Assembly: GCA_020746105.1 (NCBI GenBank)
Contig: CM036621.1
Span: 51,990,264-52,054,263 of the forward strand
Direction: 5' to 3'
Origin: Trogon surrucura
Taxonomy: Eukaryota; Chordata; Aves; Trogoniformes; Trogonidae
DNA: 64,000 nt
Part shown: piece by piece, positions 1 to 12,956 of the stretch
Position numbering within the stretch: position 1 is the first letter of the stretch
Layout: every line of letters begins with the position of its first letter
Position numbers and translations under genes: made by a program
Notes under the pieces: generated by a model
What the model was told of the DNA's origin: nothing
Databases searched by the model: none
Seen by the model: only the letters and a program-made list of their open reading frames with translations

Positions 1-1918
1 AAAATAACAATGCAAATCAGATTATCTCCATTGTCAGGGTTCATCATGAAATCTGAGTGAATCTGGTGCTCAGAAAGGCAGTGCAGGTATGCAGAATAGT
101 TATAGGGAGTTCAGTCCCTGTTACTCTGCGTGCCCTGAGGTGGCCCTTCTTGTTTGCAAGGATGGCATTGGATACAGGGGAAAACAATAAGGAAGAACTA
201 TCTCTGAGTTTGTAATAGCGAAAGGTAGAATTCTGGATAAGCCCAATGCAGTTTGTTAGCTTGCAATTCTGTCTGGCATTATGAATTCTAAACTTAGCAT
301 TTCTGCTATTTAAGCTAAACTATGGTAGAAGAAATGCTTTTTTTTTCCCCGTGATCTTTTAGTAGAATCTTTGAGATTATTTCCTTTTGAGAGTGTACAG
401 ACAGAAAGACTATAAATATGGACATATTCTTATGAACTAAACATATGTTGTTATAGCTAAAATAAGTTAAAAATTCTTCAAGCTACTTACTTCTTCTGTG
501 GGAAGTATTAGATTATTTTGGTTCAAGAAAAATTTAACTGAAGAAATGAAATGAAATCAACATCTCTAAAGTAGCAGGTGTCTTATTCATGTATTTTCTT
601 TAAGATATGCATTGGAATTACAAGTGGATCGGAATATAGTTATTATAGTAAATTCTGACTCAATAAACAGATGCTGAAGGGTTTAAATAATTATTATTTC
701 TTTTTCTCCAGTTTTGGAGCAAAACTGAAATGATGAAGATGCACGGTAGTCCCAGACATTTATACGTGCTGCCGAAGTTGCAGTGTTTCTGATTATTTTC
801 AAAATAATAAATGACAATGATGATCTTTTCTAATGGAAAAGGAAAGTCACAAATTGCAGAGAATACAAAAAAAGATCTTTGTATGTTAATAGTGAAATAC
901 TAGTATGTTGTTTATGGCCTTCTAGAATTTTCTTTTTATGTTCTTAGAGAGTTACTGTTCTGCAATTCCTTATCAAGGCATTTTTAGTTTGCTTATGTAA
1001 AAACGAGTGCAGACTCCTCACACTTCAAATATTTTTTTCTTTCTACAGATAGCCTTTGTCTCCTTTTATTGTCAGAAATAGTCTAGGAGAAAAGAGTCTT
1101 ATTATATTATAGAGATGGAGCATGCGATAGGAAATAAAGAAGATATGGAACAAAAATTTTAAAGCTGGTGTGTAAAATTTGCCTCAAGGGATTTATAAAC
1201 ACTCTTACACGGCATTTGCCCAGAACTGTTTGCTCTGGGTCATTTCATCATTTTGCAACCTTATCAGTTAACCCTCAATCCTGATGTATCTTCTTCGAAC
1301 AGCTACACTGTCCTTACTCTCAAAGCTGACAGGACATTTCATCCTCAGTGTCAATCTCTGTGATGGACAGAATAGGCATCATAACGGTTTTCTGAATGCA
1401 AAAAAGGGCTGACTAATTTGTATGACAAAGCCACTTTGCTTGATGTATGAATTAGTATCTGTTCAACAGGCTCAGTCTAAAACTGGTATCTCGAGAAATT
1501 AACAGAGATATGATCTATAATCCCACTATTTTTTCACATATTAAAGGCAAATATGTTGTAGATTATGTATCTATACCTAGAAATCATTATGTAATATGAA
1601 GGGTATCCCAGATGTGTGGAAATAGAATCCCAAAGTACCTGAGAGAAAGGCTGTCTGCCCAACTTCAGTTACTCCAACCTCTCAGCAATACTGATGAAAA
1701 AAAGAATAATGAAATAGAGTATGAATGCAAAACCATAAAGCTTGCACAAACTTGCAAACCTGTGTTGTCCTTGATTTCTAGTTATTAATATGGTGCTGTG
1801 GAAGTTCACTTACCCTCTTGGAGGTATTCTTGTGTTGGTTCCCCCCCACACACACTGCTCCCTCTTCACTCTCATTTTGATGATCTTAACAATGTTGACA
1901 AATCATTTTTATTCAAGA

Positions 1919-2018
1919 GTTTAAATAGTTTGATTAATTATTAAATTGTATTAAATTTAATTTATAAAATATTAAATTATATTACATTATTTAAAACATT
2001 TAATTCATTATTAAATTC
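1919..2018. repeat. AT-rich low-complexity tract with repeated ATTAAATT
   Basis: About 94 percent of these bases are A or T. The octamer ATTAAATT recurs at 1940-1947, 1950-1957, 1971-1978 and 2010-2017. It looks like simple low-complexity DNA that may have grown by local duplication. Tracts of this kind can be flexible or act as matrix-attachment DNA, but no function is shown here. Confidence 0.75.
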
Positions 2019-5000
2019 CATGAAAATCACTGCAGAATCTTTTCCTAGGCAGAAGTCCCCAAAAAGTCTTTCAGACTGGACCCTCCTAACTTAGTCAATT
2101 GGAAAAAAAAGCCTGAACCTTACATGGCCTGTTTTGGGACACGGTTCCTGAATTGTATTTTGTTGTGGTATGGTAAGAAAGGTTCATTGTCAAATGATTG
2201 ACAGAAACTCATCATTAAAAAAAGTCAATGGTTTTATCCACTGTAGCAAAATCCTATGCAAGATGAGTCTTGATCTACATTGTATCAAGAATTTCTCAGT
2301 GCTATAGTAGATACATAAACTTGTGACAACTGATCTACTAGTGGAAAGGAATCAAATATCTGTAACACCACAGGTGAGGAGTCCTAGCTCTGTGAAAAGA
2401 GTTTCAAAGCAGATTGTACTTGATCTCCTGCTTGTACAACATGTAAAGGAAGATTATTCCATAATAAAAATTTTAGTATAAATCCTATTTAAAATAGAGG
2501 TGGGTTGCGAGTGAGTGGGAAACCCGAAACAAACCACCAAACCCCACATAATTTAAAAAAGCAGCCAAGAAATTATTTGGTGATGCAAGTGGTACGAGGT
2601 GCTAGTTAAATAGAGTATGTGTATAGATTTAAAGTGGTAGTATGGGTAAAATATTTTTTTTTCATTTTACCTCTGAGTTTTCAAAATAGGTGTCTGAAGT
2701 AGGGAATTGTTACAGGTAGATTTTGCTGTGCTACTTGTGGCTTGATGATGTGAACCAACATAGTAAACATCAAAACCATCACATGTTACAATCAGAACAA
2801 AAGATTTCTCTTTGACGATTCAAGTCCCACAGTAACATGGGTTTTACTCCAATAAAAGTATGCATGGTTATTATTTTTATGGCAAAGTTAATTTTCATTT
2901 AAATATTTTATATCAAGAAATGGAATACAGACCTTGAAAAATACTATGTTTACTGTTAAAAGGAACTTTTCTTCTGAGCTTATGCTATGTAAATTTGAGC
3001 AGAAGAAAATATTGTACATAAATAGACCCAATTCTGTGATGTTTACAGTGTCTATACCATCTCATCCATTGTCAGATGGCATCATTATGCCATATATGTC
3101 CATATGCAGTGACCACTCACTATGGCAGAGGTGAAGGAAAATTTTAACGATAGTCTTTCTAGACAAATTTTATCCACAAAAAAGGTGGAATGAAAATTCA
3201 AGATAATCCCAAAAGCACTATAAAGGGCGGAGCACTAAGAGCAAAGTCTTTTCTCTGTCTTGACATGAAAAAAATAAGATAAACAGTAACTGCTTTTTGT
3301 CTCTGTTTGTATTTTTCCCTCATTCTCACTAAAGGTAATAAAATCATAAAAGCTTAAAAATGGAGGACAACTCTTTAAATTTATCCTTCTCTAGTGGCTC
3401 CTTACTTCTAATTTCCATGTTCTGAACTTGCTTAATTAAATTCTGGGAAGGTTATGTTATTACACATAGCCATCAAAGATTGTTAGCTAAATGATACTGT
3501 AATTTATATGTCCTAGACTGTCTAGGGATACGTATGGGAAATTAGAGCAAAATATGACTACACAGCTTTGTATTTGTATGCAAACTTCTACTCTTCTGCG
3601 GCCTATACTAGAATATCTAACCAGACCAATAATAAAAGAAATTATGTCAAAAAGTCATAGGAAGGAACAAGAAGTGAGTTTGCCTTTATGCAGTTACATG
3701 TAGAAGATAAAATGTGATCCTTTATAAATCACTACTTTTGCAAATAAGAATGTCTTTTGCCATGGGTATACATATCCATACACATACATATGTATATATC
3801 TTTTTAAATTGGGTACTGTTATTGCCCCAATACACATAAAAATCACAGACCTTTTTTTGTCATTCTTTCAACATTCTTTTTTACATGTAATTTTTTGGTC
3901 CTGGCCTGGACCAAAGTAAAAGTGCAGATTAAATTGGGAGTATTTCTTAGTAGAAATATTTAGTGTGTATCACAGAAATACTTAAAACTGTGATATCAAG
4001 TGCTTATTAAAACAGTTTGTAGGCATTCCAAAAAAAAAAAAACTTTTGCAGCCAAGTAGAAGCATAGAGCATTAGACAAATACAGATGGGGATATAAAAT
4101 AAACATGTGAGTTAATGTATATTTGTGGCTCTTAAGGACTTGGCTAGCTTAGTATAAAAAAAGATGCATTAGAGAAGCTTAAAAAATGTCTTTACAAATT
4201 CCTGTTTTAACATAGAGTTTTTAATGAATTTAACTTTAGCAAACATTTTTCCCATTATTGACATTGCTCTAAAATAATAGCAGAATGGTTTGGGTTTGAC
4301 TTCCCAAAGTCAGTCAATGGAAGAAAATACTGCTTCTTCCAAAATCTTTGTCTACTTAGTCAAGAGCTCCTACGAGGTTATGCCTATGTATATAAAATAT
4401 ACTAGTAGAAGTGGTTTAGCTTTTTCGTTTGGAGAGATTTGTTACTAGTTGTGGAAATTGTCCTCTTCACTTTTCCCTCATCAAACTGAAGAAGACTTTT
4501 ATTTTGTTATGATTTCCAGATCTGTCCTAATATTCATTCATATTTGGGGCAAAAATTGGTCATTTTTATGCCACTGCATTAATTACATGTTAAGTAAAAG
4601 GGATGTCAGAATGGAGCCTGAAGTAGAATGCCAGCAGGGATATAATTTTAATCATACAGGGTTTTAGTCATTCCAGGTGCATGATGTTATGTGTGCATAT
4701 AGAAGTTATTTGCTTGGTAAATCCAAGTGACATAAAAACTATATGAAGTTCCCTAAACTTAGTGTAACGAAATACAGGAGGTAGTTCCTTTGCTGTATGG
4801 GTATGAAAATCTTCACAATCAAAACATATATGGATATTTTATTGGGCTAGGAATATCTAAAAATCGTACTTTAAGGCTTCATCTACTTTTTTATTATCAA
4901 AATGAAATACTGATTAGATTGCAATATTTAATTGCTGCCTTAGTTATTAGTAAATGCCTTTTTTGAATAGATTAATTAAAATAAGTTAGTATGATCTAGA

Positions 5001-6760
5001 AGTCAATTTAATTATAAGATTCCATGTCCCTTTTAAAAAAAAAAGCAGTATATGATCTAATGCAATTATGGTATCTATTTGCCTGTAAGCATTTCATTCT
5101 AAATTAATCTTCAAGTCTGGCAGTTATTTCCCCTGTTGCCTCAGAAAGCCAGAAAAATATGTACTAGTCTATTTTATTGACTTTTTTGATATCCCGTCCA
5201 GCTTTCAAGCTCCCTGAAGCACTAATAAAGGTCAAGGGGTTTTAGTGTGAAATGCAATCCCTTCACCTGTAGTACAATACCTGCTAGTACAATAATAATA
5301 CAAAATATCAGTTTCTTTGTAGTGAATACTAGATTGCTTCATAGCTGAAGATCAGAACAAGGATGCCGAAAAATAGAAATGCCCTTTTGAGTGGATTCTG
5401 GTACTTGAGATATCAGCAGCTACTACCTGATGGCTGAAGCTTATTGTTATTTCATTTGTTAGAAACTCAATGGTCATAGCAATAGCTAAACGTTGACAGT
5501 AAACGTAAAAATAGTTAAATGTGTTTCTGATGTGGTCCAACTTTAGCAGGGTACTTGAAACTACCTCTAGTATAATACAGATATAACGTGAATGAAATGT
5601 GAGACTTAGGCCTGTCCTAACTTAAGAAACCAAATTTCTGTAGAATATTTCTACCTACTGAATTGTCTCTCAGATTTATAGTGATGAATATTGTTTCAAT
5701 TTGCTTTTAAAGAAAAACTTGCAGTCACAGATGAGTTAAAATTGTGTAAAGCAGATGCATTTTTTTTTTTACTTGTTTTATATTGTCATTGGGTTGTGCT
5801 GGTCATGAAGACAACCTAAAATTTAGGATGATAATACATCAGAGTTTGTATTATTCCTGTTTATTTAGTTCACTACTTTCACTGGCTGCAGTTGATTCAC
5901 AGCTCAATAATAATTTCCTGTCAGAGGAGAATATAGGTATAAGAGGGAATAAAAGAAAAACAAATTTTGGTCAAAAGACAATTATTTAGGCCAAAAAAGA
6001 ACTAAATATGAGTCAGAGGTCTGACTCATGTTAGAACTCAAATTCTATCATAGCTAGAGAAGAAAATATCTTATTTTTATGTTTATCTACTGTGTTGTGC
6101 TTCCCTGCACAGTGTTCATCCCTATTGTCCTTACCTACTTCCTACAATTGTGGTGTTCCTTTTGGGTGTGAAATGGTATCTCCCATCAGAGAGGTGGAAT
6201 ACTTTGCCCATCCTCTGAAATGCACATTTCTAATAGTAAAGAGAAGGAACTGATGAAGTTTAGAGTGAAATAAATGTCCAAGACCTCGTCTCTCCAGATG
6301 CTGTACAGAAGGCTGAACACACCTTTCTTGCTGGCTATGAGCTCCTACCTCTGTGCTTTGCAAAACCTTGGTCCACTCTTCAGACTTCTGAAGCTGTACA
6401 ATAGGCAGATGTTGTCACATTTCCTCCTTCCAGGGGAAATTTTCAGTCTTTATACTAGAGACGGATACTGTAGATGCCCTAAATTACACAGAACTACACA
6501 ACAATCATCAAAACTGCATTTATATTACTCTAGGCTACTATTGTAACATGTTCACTTCTGAGAAAATATAACAGAAAACGGGGTTTTTTAATGTTATGAT
6601 TACAGGAAGTGTTTTTCTCTTCTACTTCCTCATGTGCTCTTCTTCTTTGCGACATTTACTATGTATGTACTAGGAACATGGGACAAGTTGGATCACGTTA
6701 TACCAAAGGTGCATTTAGCTCAACATATACAGCAGTGCTGATCTGTGTGATCTACCTCTG

Positions 6761-6800
6761 TACTCTGGCCTTCAGCAAGTCACGGCTCAAAGATTTCCTG
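6761..6800 (+). repeat. Possible MIR/CORE-SINE relic
   Basis: The sequence around 6767-6783 reads GGCCTTCAGCAAGTCAC, close to the MIR core ACCTTGGGCAAGTCAC, followed by divergent sequence with a TTTCCT block like the MIR CAGTTTCCTC segment. The match is short and could be chance. MIR copies in birds are ancient and strongly decayed, so this would be a very old insertion. Confidence 0.3.
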
Positions 6801-9800
6801 CACTAATGGTGGTTTCTTTAAAATTTAATAGTGTTTAATAGGAAATATAGTTTTGTGTATCCTGGCGCTCACAGTTGTTACGATAAGCAGTTTCCCAATA
6901 GTATAAGCTCTTGTATGATTCAGATCCAAACTGACCTCACTTCACTTGGGTTTAACTCAGGTCTTTCAGAGGATGCAAAGTAAACTGTACCATGCTGCAA
7001 AGTCATAGCAAGTGGAATTTGTATAGTTTTTTGCCTTTTGTTGTTTGTGAGCATCTTGCCATGTTCTGTTCCAGCCTCCTCCCCACACCCTGGGTTGTTT
7101 GTTGTTTTTTTTTAAGCAAAATATTTATGGTTGAGTAGAACCAGAATACCAGTAAGTTGTTGTTTTTAAATTTTTTTTCAATATCGCTTTCCCAAAGCTA
7201 GATTTAAATGCCATGTGCTACATGGTCCTCAAGCATATCTTCTGTGATAGAAATTGCATGCTATGAAGGAATTTTGAATTTTCAGAAGCTACTGGGGTGG
7301 TCCTGGCAGTTGCCCCCCAAAATCTGTTTTCCCCAGAAGAAAACAATTATTTGCATTATTGGGCAACAACATAGGAAAGTTTTACATCTTGTAAGGAGAC
7401 AGAAAAAATCTGTGAAGAAAAACATTTTTTAAAAATCCCCTCCCTGAATTTTATAGTATTACTTGAGTATGTCCACAGAAGCTGATCTGTAAAACAAAAA
7501 AAAAAGGATAAGAAAATAGGGATCGCATAATGTTTTCAGAGGGCAGCTTTAGTCTGCTGATGCTGCTGTGCCTTTGGCTGTGCTTTCACTGAAAATGGCC
7601 TTTCAGTCTGTCATTGGCCACAGAGCAAATGGCAGGGCTGAAATGGGAGGAGAGTTGCAGGAGCATGATATTGGTTTGGAATCAGCTGCCGCTCCTAAAA
7701 TACAGATTTGTGTATTGCTCAACAGGGTGAAAATACCATCTTTTTTAGAGTTAAATCTGTTGCTGTGAATAAGATGTAGGTGTATCTGAATTTAAGCAGG
7801 ATAGAGAAAATTCTTAAATAGTACCATCTTTAAGAATAGGATGCTAACACCACAAAATGTTGTGCAAAATGCCTCAATCCTAATAATAGCTTTAAAATGC
7901 CCCTATTAATCCCATAACTGTAAATGGCTATGTGATCTTACCATAAAGCTACCAAAAAGCTTGTGAGACAGCGAAGCAAACATGCTATAATGTCTCAAAA
8001 ATCTTCATGTGACGAGAAGCTCCTAAACTGAGGTTTGTGTGGCTGCTCAGCCCCTCTTTACCCACCTGCTTTCAATGATTGCACCACTCTCTGGAGGTCA
8101 CTGGTATCTGATGTTAATTGGAGCCACCTTGCAATAGTTCTCATTTACCCTGGTAACAGCACAGGCTGCTCCATGATGGGTTGAGTACAAAAGCTGCTTG
8201 GGAATTAATGTTGCTTTGCTGCTGCTTTGGGTCTTAGCCTTCAACTGTTTTTGTGATGTGGTTCCACTGGCTGCTGTCGTGTTGGGAGTATTTGCTGCAG
8301 AGCTGCTGTAAGGATGTGCAGAGCTGCTTCATTAACCACAAGTAAATTGCGGATTCATCTTTTAGCTAGTTAAAGGGAAGAGAAACAAAACAACCACCTT
8401 CTTTTTGCAGGGGCAGGATTGTTTCAGTGCCAGGGCCACAGACTCCTTGCATTACCTTTCACGTAAGACGTGAGGACCTGTACCAGTTGCTGCCAGTTCC
8501 CTTCTCACCTACTTCTGGAGCTACCTGGACGGTGCAAGGCTCACCAGAATGATTCAGAGCAGGTCAGTCATGTCACTTCTTGTAAAGTCTCTTGCAAGGT
8601 CCAGACTCCTTGATTTATGCATTGGCTGTGTCTCTAACCTGGGCTGGGTTGGTTGGTTCACAGAGCGGATCAAAGTAAGGATGGCTACAGCTCAACTCTT
8701 TCTCTGCTGAAAGCAGAGCTCTAGGTAGCTTGAGTTGCTTGTCTCTGAATGCAAACCTGAATTCAGTGTAGTATTGCTGATCTGCACAATGTTCTCATCT
8801 GCTGATTGATAAGCTAGTAAAAACACCTGAATAAAACATGCATCCACTCACCATTCAGAACCTCTCTGCCTAGGAATGGAGGTTGGCCTGATGGTAAAGT
8901 ACTGGTGCAGTACTTGGATACTGGTTTCCTGGTAGGCTGAGTGTGTCTGACCCTACAGCTGGTCCTTCTAAGTGAGGTTTCTTTGTTTTGTGGACTGTAG
9001 AGCAACATCTGATGGAAATGCCTGCCATCCTGCTTGCTGGTTTTATGTGATCTCATGAATGCAAGATCTGTGAGGCTAATGAAAGAGCAAGAAAATATCT
9101 GTTCTGTGGCTAAAATAAATGCATCTTGGGCAATGAAGTGTAAGCTCTAACCTCTTCTGCTTCAGTGTGCCAATAGTAAATTAGTAACAGCAGGTTTTAA
9201 TACCTTTTAGTAATTTTCCAAGGCATAATTGAAATGCTTAATTTCTGTGGCTATGTCAGGAAAGAGAGAAGACAGATTTTTTTAATTCCTTCATTATCTT
9301 AATATTTTTTATGTTAAAGCACTCCAAAAGATCTATTTTTGTTAATTTGTAGATTCAGAAAACTTAGAAACTGAAACATTATTCTTCCTCTGAGAATGTT
9401 ATTCTCACTGATGTTAATCTCATATTGTAAGAATAATGGGAAGTGTTTTTAGAAAAAGAAGGCAGAGAAAATACACATTTACATTCCAAAAAGCACTTTG
9501 AAAAAGACCATTGTCTTCAGATCTAAGTATTTAATATTACTATTGGGATTTCAACTCTGTACTCTGAGTTTATCCAATTCTACCTCACTCTAAAGGACTT
9601 GTTTTCAGTAAGTGAACAGGACAGATCTTTCCGTGGCTTACATATTTTTCATTCTCAATATAACTTTAGTTTGTATATGTCTACCTCCTAATTCTGTATG
9701 GAAAGTAGGTTTAAATATTTAAATTATTTACTATGCAAATGTCACAATATCACTACTTTGAAAAATAATAATTAGGAGATAATGAATAAAGTAATAACTG

Positions 9801-9955
9801 CAGCAGAACTTCCAAAAAGGCTAGAAGTAGCAACGTTAAACTCTTGGAGTGTCTTTAATTCTTCCATGTAGTTGTGCAGAGGTATTTAAAGTAACAAGAG
9901 CCAGTTCTCTGTTATGGAATCAGATAATGCAATCACTTTTATTCACAAATTACTT

Positions 9956-9961
9956 TCGTAT
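9956..9961. repeat. Target-site duplication, left copy
   Basis: The bases TCGTAT immediately precede the LTR boundary TGTCG. They match GCGTAT at 11183-11188 in five of six positions, as expected for an old retroviral integration. Confidence 0.7.
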
Positions 9962-11182
9962 TGTCGTGGGTTGACCCTGGCCAGCCGCCAGGTACCCACA
10001 CAGCCGCTCACTCACTCCCCCTTCACTGCTGAACAGGGGAGAAAATATTTCCAAGGGTTCCGGGTTTTGAGATAAGGACAGAGAGATCACTTTCATTTAC
10101 CGTCCCGGGCAAAACAGACTCAGTTTTGGGGAAATTAGGTACATTTATTAAAAGAACTAATCAGAGAGGAGTGGTGAGAAGTAAGAAAGAGCAAACAGAT
10201 CTTAAACAGAACACCTTCCCCCCATCCCTCCCTTCTTCCCGGGCTTAACATCAATCCCGGTTTCTCCACCTCCTCCCCCCGAGCGGCGTAGGGGGACAGG
10301 GAATGGGGGTTGCAGTCAGTTCATCCGACGTTGGTTCCACCGCTTCTTCATTCCGGGGGAGGACTCTTCACTCTTCCCCAGGGTCATTGTGGGGTCCCTC
10401 TCACGGGAGACAAGCTTCACGCTCTCTTCTCCGCGTGAGTCGTCCCACGAAGGGCAATTCATCACAAACTGCCCAACGGGAGACACCTCACGAGGGGCAG
10501 CCCACCCCTCGTGAGTCTGAGGCGCAGTCCTTCGGGAGAAACTGCTCCAGCGTGAGCCACCCGCAGCGTCCCAAAAGTCCCACCGGCCAACCTGCTCCAG
10601 CATGGGCATTCCTCTCTTCCACGGGCTACAGGTTCCGGCAGCGACTTGCTCTGATGTGGGCTTCCCACGGGCTACAGTCCCCTTTCAGGCATCCACCCAC
10701 ACGGCGTGGAATCCTCGGTGGACATCTACGCGGTGATCCTCACGGTAGACTTCTGCACCTCGCCCATGGGCTGCAGGGGGACAACCCGCTTCACCATGGT
10801 CTTCACCACGGACCCGGGGGACTCCTTCTGCTCCGGCGCCTGGAGCTCATCCTCCCCCCCCCCCTTCTTCACTGACCTTGGTGTCTGCACAGATTCTTAC
10901 TCCTCCATCTCTGTGCCAGCTGTTATGGCGCAGTTCTTTTTCCCGTTCTTAAATATGTTTTTCACAGAGGCATTCCTCTGCTATCACCTTACTGATAGGC
11001 TCAGCCTTGGCCAGCGGCGGGTCCCTCTTTGTAGCCGGCTGGCATTGGCTCTATCAAACCTGGGGAGCTTCTAGCAGCTTCTTACAGAAGCCACCCTGCA
11101 GCTCCCCCCCTGCCGCCAAAATCTGGCCAGGCCAAACCAAAACATTATACAGGAAACCATCTGAGAAAACTTTTTTGCTGCA
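9962..11182 (-). mobile_element. Avian endogenous retrovirus solo LTR (about 1.2 kb)
   Basis: Read on the minus strand, this is a complete long terminal repeat beginning TGCAGC and ending CCCACGACA. It is flanked by TCGTAT (9956-9961) and GCGTAT (11183-11188), a six-base target duplication differing at one base (or an exact five-base CGTAT). The minus strand shows a TATTTAAGAA TATA-like promoter element near 10950-10960 and an AATAAA polyadenylation signal near 10142-10150, in the right order for U3-R-U5. The middle is GC-rich and contains short repeated motifs such as CACGGGCTACAG (near 10620 and 10668). No gag, pol or env lies beside it, so the provirus has probably been lost by recombination between its two LTRs. 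I recognise the type from LTRs common in many birds; the exact family name (ERVL or ERVK) is not settled here. The open frames inside it are not retroviral genes. Confidence 0.88.
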
Positions 11183-11188
11183 GCGTAT
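11183..11188. repeat. Target-site duplication, right copy
   Basis: The bases GCGTAT directly follow the CA terminus of the LTR at 11182 and pair with TCGTAT at 9956-9961. One substitution separates the two copies. Confidence 0.7.
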
Positions 11189-12543
11189 TTTTTGATTCTT
11201 AAAATTTTATGCAATACAAGTATGGGACTTTCAGACTATACCTACAAATGGTATATGTCAATGCCTCTAATGGGAGGTTCTGTCTGGATGCAGAAATACG
11301 AGTGCATTTAAAAGGACTTGCAAATTCTGAATTTCCTTACCTTTTATAATTTTAAATGAAGGAAACTATAATTGTGCTTGCAGCCTGTGACTTTCTTGAT
11401 CTTTGAGGGTGGCATTGAGAGGAAAGAGGGAATATAACAGTCCTACCTTTTAATAAACGTGACAAAGAGAAGATTAACCTAAAATGATATTTCACAATCG
11501 TAATAATCTCCAATAACTCCGAGTAAAGATATCTCTTACTGAAAATGTCAGAGAAAGATTATCCTGAAATAAAACTAGCTGATAAATAATAACAATTGGA
11601 ATTGATAGCTTAACAAAGAAAACGAAAAAAAAAATTGTTTGAGTCACCAGCATCCTCCGTCTTATCTTGTTGGCTAGAACTGGTGGGAAAAGAGCAATTT
11701 CTGTGTTGTCTGTTTGATATCTAATCACGCTGTCTTGTGTGTGGGAAGTCTTCTAGGAGAGACAGACTCTGTTGGAGGCTGGGTTTTCCTCCTCTCTCTT
11801 GGTAAAGCTCTGCTCCCCTCACCCATAGGGACTGTGACCATTCAGCGTAACGCTGTCTTGTGCCCTGCAGACTGATTGTGCCAACAGGGGCTCTTGGGAT
11901 GATATCACTGGAAATATTGTCCTGACTTGTTAAAAAAAATAATGAAAAGAATAAAGTAGTTTTGGGTCTCCTTTTAAGAGTACTGGATCATTGCAGGTTC
12001 AATGGCCTTGAGAAATAAGTTGTCCAAAATCTCTCTTCATCATGTTGATAGCAAGATGTTTGCATAGTACTGTAATGATCATGCAGAAAGTCAGCTTCTT
12101 TTTACTGCCTGCTAGGAGTGAACCAGCCTGTTGCAGTCATTGCTTACTCACATTAAGTAACTGAAGATTGGTACTGCTCTTCATTTCAATGGTCACATTG
12201 TGCTGGAATTTAAAAAAGTGTTTAAATGAAGAATCTGCTTCCAAATACTGCTTCTGCTGGTTACACCTTATTCCAAATAGGACCAAGATGTAACCTGAGA
12301 TGTAAAATTGTGTCTAAGCCTGTAGTGAATCAGAATAAATTCCCACAGAGCATGTGAATTGTGAGCTAGGTGTGTTAGTCTTTTCTTACTGTATTGTCTT
12401 ATCTCACTGCAAATTGCTTTGAAGTTTTGACAACTGACAGGGCAACTCCTTGCTAAAAGATGCTAATTTTGTAAAAGTCTTTATCTGAGTATAACTATTT
12501 TAATAATAAAGTATTTTTTATCATAAAACGTAGGGGAATTTCT
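11189..12543. other. Intergenic DNA between two LTRs, no gene seen
   Basis: There is no retroviral coding sequence here, so the LTRs on either side are not the two ends of one provirus; they also differ in sequence and orientation. Short frames only. A moderately GC-rich patch at 11760-11900 has no recognisable identity. Confidence 0.6.
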
Positions 12544-12922
12544 TGTGGAGCAGGGGTGCGGTATCCCTTTAAAGGTGTGGACAACCCAGCTTAGGCCTAA
12601 ACAAAGGCTCTGTCCTTGAAGCTGCCTTGGGACACGGGGAGGAGGAGGTTTTATCTGTTTTGTGAGAGCTTTGCGAGATGCTTGGCTGGAGGTGCTGGCC
12701 CCGGAGGGAGAAGGGGGGGCGAGAGCCGCTTGCATAGTGGAATGGCACTGCCCAATAAAACGCTGGCGCGTGTGAGCCTGTAACTGACCAACTCTGTTAA
12801 GGGGCAGGCGCGGGGACACTGCTTAACTGTATATATTGAGCTGTCCGGAGCAATAAAGGGAGAACGATCTGTAGCCATATTGGTGTGATGGTCGTTACTT
12901 GGCCGGCTCTCCGAAGGGACCC
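12544..12922 (+). mobile_element. ALV-like/ERVK-like solo LTR
   Basis: This 379-base block has the compact control region of an avian alpharetrovirus-like LTR. A TATATA element lies at 12830-12835 and AATAAA at 12852-12857, about 20 bases later, followed by CATATTGGTGTGATGG and a GC-rich U5-like end. The same order (TATA, close-set AATAAA, then CATTGGTGTG) is known from avian leukosis virus-type LTRs. The left end fits a TG start at 12544. The right end is less certain because it does not finish in CA; TTCT occurs on both flanks (12540-12543 and 12923-12926) and may be part of the target duplication. No internal viral sequence adjoins it, so it appears to be a solo LTR. Confidence 0.72.
12830..12857 (+). 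promoter_or_regulatory. LTR TATA element and polyadenylation signal
   Basis: TATATA at 12830-12835 is followed by AATAAA at 12852-12857. Such close spacing, with the polyadenylation signal upstream of or inside a very short R region, is typical of avian alpharetrovirus-type LTRs. Whether it is still active is unknown. Confidence 0.6.
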
Positions 12923-12956
12923 TTCTAAAATAAAGAAAACATAGTTAATGAATATT

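Larger units (their letters stand above)
1..9961. other. Intergenic DNA upstream of ZNF804A, no gene seen
   Basis: This AT-rich stretch has only short chance reading frames, none above about 90 codons and none resembling a known protein. It contains an extreme AT tract at 1919-2018 and a weak MIR-like relic near 6761, both listed separately. A region around 8040-8240 is less AT-rich and could be conserved non-coding DNA, but nothing in the sequence itself proves it. No tRNA, rRNA or recognisable promoter was seen. Confidence 0.6.

Noticed and set aside
8876..8935. tRNA-like or SINE head around TGGCCTGATGGTAAAG
   Set aside because: It resembles a pol III A box, but a proper B box and a tRNA fold are lacking, so it is not reported as a feature.
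10303..10875. 190-codon plus-strand open frame
   Set aside because: It lies entirely inside the solo LTR and runs antisense to it. The translation is rich in S, P, R, H and G from GC-rich repeats and matches no retroviral or host protein.
9962..12922. The two LTRs as ends of one provirus
   Set aside because: They are in opposite orientation, unrelated in sequence and have no gag, pol or env between them.
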